Of a stretch of 20,004 bases of DNA, positions 9,654-18,401 are shown piece after piece. The stretch comes from Amphimedon queenslandica. Its lineage: Eukaryota > Porifera > Demospongiae > Haplosclerida > Niphatidae. A model generated the notes under the pieces. The model saw nothing but the letters and a program-made list of their open reading frames with translations, did no database searches and had not been told where the DNA came from. The stretch lies in the NCBI RefSeq assembly GCF_000090795.2, contig NW_003546253.1, forward strand, positions 384,140-404,143, in the 5' to 3' direction. Position numbers and translations under genes: made by a program. Position 1 is the first letter of the stretch, and the number at the start of each line of letters is the position of its first letter.

Positions 9654-10744
9654 TCAAGCTTTGCTTTCTTTCTTTTTTGCTTTCTTCTTTTTTTTCTTGG
9701 CCGGTTTTTTGGGCTCTTCCTTTTTTTCGCTTTTGATTTCGTGTGGTACGTGCAAGTCATTTTCGTCTTCACATTTTGATTTCTTCCTTTTTTTCTTCTT
9801 TTGTTTAACAGTCTGGTCATTTGACTCATTTCCAGCCCCCAAGTTTTTTTCGTCATTTTCAATGATTTCAAGCACTATGTAGTCATCTTCATCTTCACAT
9901 TCAGATTTCTTCCTTTTTTTTCCTTTCCTTTTAACAGTCTGGCCACTTTCAATTCCCAACTGAGGCGTAGAATCTTGTCCAGTTTTTACTTCTACTTTAA
10001 TTGTCGTCTTCTCTTCTGACATTTTACCTTCTGCAACATCAGGAGCTGATTCTGTTGGAGTATTGATAGCTTGTTGTGTCTTTGGAGGATCATGAAATAT
10101 GTCCCATAAACTATCCAGTGTACTTTGATCGTGAACATTGATGCTATTTTTAACAAAATTCTAAAGAAATAAATAAAAATCGTGATCATGAATTTCACAC
10201 AATATGTGTGGCAAAATAAATATGATGTATATACCTGGAATTTAGCTTTTTTTCTTGGTATGTTTGGATATTGCAATATTTTCTTTAATAACAATGAGAT
10301 ACGTGGAGAATAAGTGCCAGCTTGTAGACATGCAGAAACTGACTACACAACAACAAAACATAATGAAGACAACACTAAAGAAAAGGTGTGGCTAAATCAT
10401 AAACACTTTTTCTAACCAAACTACAAGAGTGTGCACACCTCTCTTTGTTATGTGACCCAAATAATTAAGAAAAATTTTTTAAGTGGGGCTCTGACCTCCA
10501 GCCATTCTTGCTGTTTCTTTTCTCCTTTTGAGATGCCTCCTTTCTCTCCTTTAAAAAGGTCCCCTTGGTACTTTTCAGCTTCAGTTACACATGAAGTGTG
10601 AGTCTTATAATCATCTCCAACGAAGTCTTTTCCACAATCTAAGCAAGAGAGTATCCAACAGCGTGCACATTCAGTCTGCCAGTGCTTCTCTACTGCGTTC
10701 TTCTTGACTGACTGGCCACAAGCATTGCAACAGAAAAACACCAT
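9654..10744 (-). CDS. LYAR: LYAR-like nucleolar zinc-finger protein, complete
   Basis: Exons 10744-10496, 10342-10235 and 10160-9654 join in phase 0 to 287 residues. The N-terminus carries paired C2HC-type zinc-finger motifs (C6/C9-H21-C26 and C34/C37-H49-C52, with CLDCGKDFVGDDYKTH), the hallmark of LYAR (cell growth-regulating nucleolar protein). It is followed by QQEWLE, then NIPRKKAKFQNFVKNSINVH and LDSLWDIFHD, a conserved LYAR region. LYAR acts in the nucleolus in pre-rRNA processing and transcription control. The C-terminal third is acidic and lysine-rich blocks, ending in a lysine tail that should serve as nuclear or nucleolar localisation signal. The protein is shorter than vertebrate LYAR and appears to lack its C-terminal domain. 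The first intron uses an unusual GTCAGA donor, chosen because it keeps frame and joins the conserved segments. The next gene upstream, on the same strand, ends 127 bases away. Confidence 0.9.
9800..9960 (-). repeat. 42-codon tandem duplication within the LYAR-like gene
   Basis: TTAACAGTCTGG recurs 126 bases apart (9805 and 9931, plus strand). In the protein, QTVKRKGKKRKKSECEDED (from about residue 193) and QTVKQKKKKRKKSKCEDEN (from about residue 235) are two copies of a basic block followed by an acidic block. The 126-base period keeps the frame. Confidence 0.8.
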
Positions 10745-10757
10745 GTTTTAATGATAC

Positions 10758-10763
10758 CACGTG
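10758..10763. promoter_or_regulatory. E-box CACGTG upstream of the LYAR-like gene
   Basis: The core lies 14-19 bases upstream of the LYAR start codon within ACCACGTGGG, the same ten bases found before RPL10A. The whole space up to the next gene is only 127 bases, so this is within the likely promoter or 5' UTR. Confidence 0.45.
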
Positions 10764-10871
10764 GGTGGGTGGAGATTTAGTTATAAAAATTGTCATTTAA
10801 AGTTTAAAATGGTTAATATATAGTATCAAGATTACATGAACTATACAATAAAGGAACTATGCTATGAACTG

Positions 10872-13800
10872 TTACACAGGACTTTCTCCAGCTTCTCCTC
10901 TTTCGTCCTCCTCTTCCTCTGGTATGGTGTCAATTCTGAGCTCTGCCTGCAACTTTTCTGCAGCTTCTTCTACCAATTTCCTGGTACGACTCTCAGCAGA
11001 TGAGCTACTCCTTTCTTCATTCTTTAAAAAACATAATGCATCTGCACCTAAAATATATTTTCTTACTTGTGGCACATCTTTGCTGCTTTTTCGTCTTCTC
11101 AAAGGTGGCGGTTTATTTGCTTGTCCTGCAGAGGGTGTCCTTATTTGACCAGTTGTTGGATTATAAAGAAAATCTCCTTTTTTCGAACTGACTTCAACCC
11201 ATTCCTATAAATAATAAAATTGTGCATTAATCTCTCTTCTAACAGTTTTGAGCTCACTTGATTGGGGTAGCTTAGGGCATATATCATTTGCAGTATAAAA
11301 TTGGCAAGGGGAACAAACTGCTCCAAGCTCAGTGGTCCTTCGGTAGCAAGATCATAATAATAATAGTATATCTCCTCAATTTGTTCAGTATATATGCGCT
11401 CATTTATGTAGGGAGAATTAATAAACTATAAGTAAAGCATTAAAAGCTATATATACAGAAACGTATCACTGACCATTTGAAAATCTGTTTCATCAATGTA
11501 TCCATCACGATTACCATCAGCAGTTAAGAATAATCCACTAATGGTGTCCTCAAATGGATTATCTCTTAAGAATGGTCGATACTCCAATGGTCTCTCAGTT
11601 TGAAGATCTCCTGTCATTTTATTCAAGTATAAGTATCCACCTGCATTGAGTGAAAATTGCAGCCACTGTTCTTCCACCATTATGCCATATTCATTCTGAA
11701 TTGTTATTAATAAATGAAACTTAAAGGAATGATGTACTTACCAACTGTAACTGTATTCTTTCGTTTAATAAAGTTACAACTTGTGCAGGTAATACTTGAG
11801 CTGCCTTGTCAATATTAATCATGCCAATTCCAGCATTAGCTGTTGATGCCAACCCATACACATTGCCTATAGGAAATGAATAATAACACTAGTATAGTGT
11901 TACTAATGCTTACCAGCTAATACCATGAGTTCTTCATGATCAAATGGTAAGTCAAGATCATTTGACGACAGGATTTGATGCATGTCATCAAATGATATGT
12001 AACCATGTCCATAATTTCCCCTAATGGCTATATGATAAGCTATTATATACACATTTATCTTACATTACTAATAATTCTTTAAAGAATAGTACTAGTGCTG
12101 AATGGAGAGGATGGGACTGTAGATTTTGCTCTGATGAAATTTGTTTTGGTTCTTTTTTTGCTTTCGTGACGACAGCCGGTTTTGGGCTTGGCTTCACCTC
12201 GGCTGTATGAATCAAATCAAGTAACTATCATGTGACATGCAACTCATTACCTTGTGCAGGTGAAGCTGTGATTGCAATTGGAGCTGGTAATGGCATATCT
12301 TTGTCTTCACTATCTGATGGTTTATCCTCTGGCTGCTCTACTGCTGCATTTGACACTGCTTCTTCTTTAGTTTCATCATCATCACTCTTTCCCTCTTCTT
12401 TTTCTTCCTCTTCAATCCTTTGGTCTATAATTTCTTGTTCATTTGGTGCACTGATCTTTTCTTCCTTTTCTTCAATCCTTTGAAGTGGTGTAACTGGTTG
12501 AGATGGTGGTAATGAAGGGGTTTCAACAGGCGAGATTATTGATATCTATTAATAATAATAATAATAAGCTAGTTAACAATATTCACAAATGTATGATACT
12601 TTTTTCTGCTTCTTACGACTCTGTTCTGCCCACTTTGTTCTTGATAAAAGAACCATTCTGTAAAAATAATTATAAAATAAAAAATTTGAAATAATAATTG
12701 TTACTTTTCATACCTATTATGAATGATATCTGAAGCTCTATGCCAGCTTGCAGTCTAAGTGTATTTCCTTAACATTTTACACAAAAAGCATATCACATAC
12801 TTTTCCATATTTCTTTTCATAAACAAGTTTTTCTTTCTCCTGTTGTTGCAGATGTGCTGCATTGATCCGCTCCTGTTCCTCTAATTGTATCTGTTCCAAG
12901 AGTTTTCTAAGTTTCTCTTTCCTTTCTTTCTTCTTCTCAGCTTCCCTTTTCCTTGCAACCTAAAATTCATATGCATACAAATTAACTTTATTAACTCATT
13001 CTTTCATACTTCTTCCTCTTGTAACTTTCTTTCAATTTTCTTGCTTTGTATCTTATCCCAAGCAGCTCTTTTCTCTTCTGCTTTCTCTATATTCCTTTGA
13101 TAACGCTGTGGCAACTTGACAGGCTGACAGCTCTAAAATTCAACAATATAAACATGATTATGTCACTTACAGTACCTTGAGTTTTTCTATCCTTAATCTT
13201 TCTTTTTCGTCTAATTTCTATTATAAGGAGATACATTATTTGCAATAATTAAAGAGTTAATTTTTTACTTGTATCAATTGTTCTTTTCTTTCCAGGAGTT
13301 CGTGTGCTTTTATTTTCTGTCTCTGCTCTTTGGTGGTTGATATAACCCTCAGATCATCAGTCAATAGTCCAAGCTGTATCAGATGTTCTCTCAATGATTG
13401 ATTATTAAGGAACAGCTTCTTGCAGTGAGGATCATGCAAGCTACAAGAAAAAAGTATAGCAACAATTGTATTACTATATAGAAGTATAAACTTATGCACA
13501 GAATATATTATTGACTCTTGGTACATATACATACACAAATATTATTAACTAACCTGTTGTATTGTAATGAGTTGAGTGGATTAATAACTTTTGGTGTGTT
13601 CCTTCCAATAAACAAGCGTCCTTGTCTGTCAAAGACATCGTCAAACATGGCAGCATCTTCGTATATTTGTCTTGGGACGTCCTGTCTTGGTGTACCACTA
13701 AAAAGAATGGAGGAGACCATAGCCACTTAAATGGGTTGTTCCTCTTACACATAAGCAGTGTAGTTTGGCTCAACTATTGGTCCGTGTCTACTGGTAGTGG

Positions 13801-13939
13801 TGCGTGGCTGTATAGCTTCACTGCTCATGGCTCTTGCATGTGATGTACTGGAAAGAAAAGGAGAGAATGACTATGAAGGGAAGAGAGATTAAAAAGCTCA
13901 CGGTAGCCTTGGAAGATGTACACCTTCTGTCCTGCTCAT
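10872..13939 (-). CDS. Unrecognised 754-aa protein: coiled coil, EF-hand-like loops and WW-like motifs
   Basis: Sixteen exons join in frame: 13939-13902, 13847-13749, 13697-13554, 13440-13269, 13217-13176, 13132-13010, 12959-12801, 12754-12714, 12657-12600, 12545-12251, 12202-12064, 12020-11914, 11866-11742, 11695-11474, 11425-11258 and 11204-10872 (TAA). Residues 50-130 form a compact block (FDDVFDRQGRLFIGRNTPKV, HDPHCKKLFLNNQSLREHL). Residues about 130-292 are rich in Lys, Glu, Arg and Gln, likely a long helix or coiled coil. Residues 293-430 are acidic, Pro-rich and disordered. The C-terminus has one near-canonical EF-hand loop, DGNRDGYIDETD (574-585, Asp at position 12), degenerate loops near 438, 485 and 612, and two W-starting strands with TG turns (W525, GGYLYLNKMTGDLQTERP; W646, GDFLYNPTTGQI) resembling WW motifs. 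Calcium binding is plausible for one loop only. I cannot name the family; a ciliary or cytoskeletal role is only a guess. It shares a 113-base promoter with acetyl-CoA carboxylase. Confidence 0.85.
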
Positions 13940-14052
13940 TGTTTTCTTTTTTTGCTGCAGTAGTGAGCCCCGCCCTTGCTTAGCAAACGCCCACGCAATC
14001 AACCACGCCCACCACAGGAGAAAATATTACTTCTTATTGTACGTACAATCGT
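13940..14052. promoter_or_regulatory. 113-base bidirectional promoter (EF-hand gene and acetyl-CoA carboxylase)
   Basis: The start codons of two divergent genes are 113 bases apart. The interval contains a CCCCGCCC run (about 13968), CACGCAATC, and CCACGCCCACCAC (about 14004-14016), which are GC/CACCC boxes of the Sp/KLF type. There is no obvious TATA box. If ACC has an upstream noncoding exon on the far side, the true overlap would differ. Confidence 0.6.
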
Positions 14053-15837
14053 ATGATGCAAATGGAGGAGAGCAACGAAGCAGCTAGCAGCAGCAAACAG
14101 GCTCAAACTACGCAGCACACTCGCTCCCTCTCCGGCCACAAGATACAGGCTGAGTTAGCAGCAGATAAAGAAGAACCCACGGTAGGATCTTTGTCAGGCT
14201 AGGCGCCATTTTTAACACTTTGCCACTCACCCTTCCTCGCCTTTTCTTTGTCCTTTTTCTTTTACATCGCCTCAAAATGATATGATACAGACAAGCACGT
14301 GCTGCAACATGCATGTGAATTAATAATCCGTCTTTTATCAGTTTCTTTTATTTAATTGCTGGTAATTCATTTACACTAATTAATGAGGCATAATTATCAA
14401 GAGCATTATAATAACAATTATGATTAGGTTGCTTCTCCTGGTGAGTTGGTACACAAGTTTGGAGGGAAGAGATCGATAGAGAAGATACTGATTGCTAACA
14501 ATGGGATAGGAGCTGTCAAATTCATGAGATCAGTTAGGCGCTGGTCATACGAAGTGTTTGGAAATGAAAGAGCAATCAAGTTTCATGTAATGGTAACACC
14601 AGAAGACATGAAGGTACAGTGTATCTCTATCTTTTATATGCTACTCATTTTATGACTGTTATGGCCATAAAATTTCGTGGGGTATTTATATTTTCACGGA
14701 TTTCATGGGTGACTTCTTAACCACGAAAATTAATACCATGGAAATGCTCACTGTGCATGTGCAGCACATGAAATTCAATGACTTAATGAAAGTGCACGTG
14801 CAAAAACGCGAAATTTAACCCCCTTGAAATTAAAGAATGAAGAGCTTTTCATTAAAACACGAAATTTTCTACCCTCGAAATTTTTTACCCGTACGGTATT
14901 ATGGCCTCCATACACGAGGGAACTTATTGCTAGCAACAACATGTTTCCAAGAATTGAGAGATGCTCTGTTTTTGGCAACATGTTACTTGGTTACTAGCAA
15001 CAAGTTGTCTCGTGTATGAAAGCCTTTAGGCCTTTTCACACTGGCACAGTTTTCAAAGCGCTTTCATGCGCTTTGCTGATACAGCTGAAATAATGCGCAT
15101 TGATCTTGTTCACGAAGCGCATCACTTCACATCAATCCACCTCTGGAGCTGAAGTGAGAGTGATCAATTTGAAACCACTCTAGTGTGAACACGATTAATG
15201 CGCATCAATGCGCATTACTTTGGCCAGTGTGAAAAGGCCTTTTATCTACACTGTACAATTGTCTTCTCCCCCTCTCTCCCTCCCTCCCTCTCCAATTCTC
15301 TTTCTTAGGCTAATGCGGAGTTCATTCATCTTGCTGATAATTATCTCCCTGTTCCTGGAGGAACTAATAATTACAATTATGCAAATGTTGACCTCATCCT
15401 TGATCTTGCCAAAAGAATAAGAGCTGAAGTATAAACGCACACACATGTACGCCTATCGTAATGACCACACCCACTTTTATAGGCCGTGTGGGCGGGCTGG
15501 GGTCACGCCTCTGAGAATCCAAAACTCCCAGAACTGCTTCACAAGAACGGAATAGCTTTCCTTGGTCCTCCGGCTCAGGCAATGTGGAGTCTGGGTGACA
15601 AGATAGCAAGCTCTATCGTTGCTCAGACAGCTAATGTACCAACACTCCCCTGGTCAGGATCTGGTAAGGAAAAAGAATATGCAAAATAAAAAAATACTTA
15701 TCGTGATTGATATTAGGATTAAAGATAGAGGGAGGAGGAGGGAGTAAGAAAGGAAGCGGGTTGGTACACGTTCCTAACGATATATACTTGAAAGGATGCG
15801 TCAATAGTATACAAGATGGACTAAAAGTAAAATTAAT

Positions 15838-15893
<56 letters not shown>

Positions 15894-16281
15894 AGGCAGC
15901 TGAGTCCATTGGTTACCCTGTGATGATCAAAGCCTCAGCCGGAGGTGGAGGGAAAGGGATCAGAAAGGCTCGTAATTCCGACGAGTTCCCCTCTCTCTTC
16001 CACCAAGTGCAAGCTGAAGTACCCGGGTCACCTGTATTTGTAATGCAACTCGCCAAAAAGTAAAAAAAGACTATATTCTTTCTGCCTTCCTCATTCCTTT
16101 TTCTATTTCTACTAATTAGTGCCCGCCACTTGGAAGTTCAGATATTAGCTGACGAATATGGTAATGCTATATCCTTATTTGGAAGAGACTGCTCCGTCCA
16201 GAGAAGACATCAAAAGATAATTGAAGAGGCTCCGGCAACTATTGCCGATCCTGAAGTCTTTGTTGAAATGGAAAAAGTAAA

Positions 16282-16333
<52 letters not shown>

Positions 16334-18367
16334 GATTTTGTTATTATGTACATGTACATGTACATGTATGTCTACATTACATGTATTCAGTTTTTATCAT
16401 TTTGGTTTTTGTTATGTTATAATTACGTACATATACACATACATACTTAATGTTATTGTTGCTGTTGTTGTTGTTGTTTATTATTGTTGTTTATTGTTGT
16501 TGTTGTTGTTGTTGTTGTTTAGGCTGCTGTTAGGCTAGCTAAGATGGTAGGGTATGTGAGTGCTGGTACTGTGGAGTACTTGTACTTGGATGATGAGAAA
16601 AGGTTTTATTTTCTTGAGCTAAACCCACGTCTCCAAGTGGAACATCCCTGCACTGAGATGGTAGCCGATGTTAATCTACCTGCTCTACAGCTACAGGTAA
16701 ATAATACCCATGGTTTTTTCTGAAAAATGGCTCCGAAATCAACTCCAATTTTTATTACATTTTCTGATACATATTGATGCCCTTATGCTCAGTAGAAAGT
16801 TTGAGCTGATTCTGACTTCAATTTTTCAAGTTATGGCCATTTTAAGAAAACGCCAAAATTCTGAAAAATACCCAAGGCTATAGCCCATGGTTTTTTCCAA
16901 AAAATGGCTCCGAAATCAACCCCAGTTTTTATTACATTTTCTGATACATATTGATGCCCTTATGCTATGTAGAAAGTTTGAGCTGATTCTGACTTGAATT
17001 TTTCAAGTTATGGCCATTTTAAGAAAATGCCAAAATTCTGAAAAATACCCAAGGCTTTAGCCCATGGTTTTTCCCAAAAAATGGCTCCAAAATTACCCCC
17101 AATTTTTATTACATTTTCTGATACATATTGATGTCCTTATGCTGTATAAAAAGTTTGAGCTGATTCCGACTTCAATATTTTGAGTTATGAGGATTTAAAA
17201 AAATATTCATCTTTATAATGCTTTGATTCCCTTAGGTTGCTATGGGTTTACCATTGCACAGGATAAAGGACATTCGAGTTTTTTTCAAAGTCAATCCTTA
17301 CGGAGATTCTCTCATAAACTTTGACAAGTAAGTACTTGTACATGTAGTACATGTATTTCTCTTTGTTTCTTGACATTTAAATGTACTATACCTATTCTTA
17401 TACTCTAGTCCACTCACCAGTCCAACTCCACATGGTCACGTGATTGCGTGTCGTATCACAGCCGAGAACCCTGACGATGGGTTCCAACCCAGTTCGGGAA
17501 CCGTCCAAGAACTCAATTTCCGAAGCTCAAAGAACGTCTGGGGCTACTTCAGTGTTGCTGCTTCTGGTGGACTTCACGAGTTTGCCGATTCTCAATTCGG
17601 ACATTGTTTTGCATGGGGAGAGACAAGGGACCAGGCAAGAAGGTAAGAAAGACACAAAGTCCCTGTACAATGTACATGTACATGTATAAATTCAATCGTA
17701 ACTTAGATTCACAATATAGTCATCAGATAGTTAAATATTAAAAGATTATCATTGAAATGACAGGCAGTATAGCTGCATGCTCTACCCTGATTCATAAAGT
17801 GACCTCACAATTGCCTATTAATGTACATGAAAGATTTGACCTCTCGCAATTATTGTTTGTTATATAAACTATAATCATTATTGTAACACCTACACTGTGT
17901 ATAGTGTAGATTATAACTGACCTCTCTCTTCTTAAGGAATATGGTCCTTGCCCTCAAAGAGCTCTCAATCAGAGGTGACTTTAGGACGACAATTGAGTAT
18001 CTAGTGACACTACTGGAGACACACACCTTCCACACTAACAGCATTGACACTGCATGGCTGGACCAACTCATTGCCAGCAATATTAAAGTACTATATGCTG
18101 ATCATTTAATTCAACTAATATTGATTATTGATTAGCTTTTTATTAATAGTTATTGATAGTTATTAATAGTTATTACTAGTCATTACTGGTTATTATGGTT
18201 ATTAATAGGCAAGAAGGCCCGAGGTGATGTTAGGTGTGGTCTGTGGCTCATTGTGTATAGCAGAAGAAGCTTTTAGGAAGAGATTTGCTGACTATCAGGC
18301 CCTACTGGAGAGGTGTGTGTGCATGTACACATACAAAAGAGATGTTATATTTACATCTTAACTGCTC

Positions 18368-18401
<34 letters not shown>

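Noticed and set aside
9576..9882. Plus-strand open frames rich in Phe and Leu
   Set aside because: They are the antisense of the lysine-rich LYAR tail; Lys codons read backwards give Phe/Leu.
12020..12063. Earlier acceptors (ATAATAG, CATATAG) for exon 12 of the EF-hand gene
   Set aside because: Given the phase-2 donor at 12063, both lead to a stop within a few codons. The acceptor CATTAG at 12021 keeps frame and preserves the EF-like loop.
14108..14314. Minus-strand open frame overlapping ACC exon 1
   Set aside because: It is antisense of a well-supported exon and its intron, with no splice-compatible neighbours.
16130..16450. ACC exon 7 continuing into a poly-Ile open frame
   Set aside because: The isoleucine run is the (ATT)n microsatellite of the intron. 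The GTAAAT donor after 16276 joins in phase with the next conserved exon.
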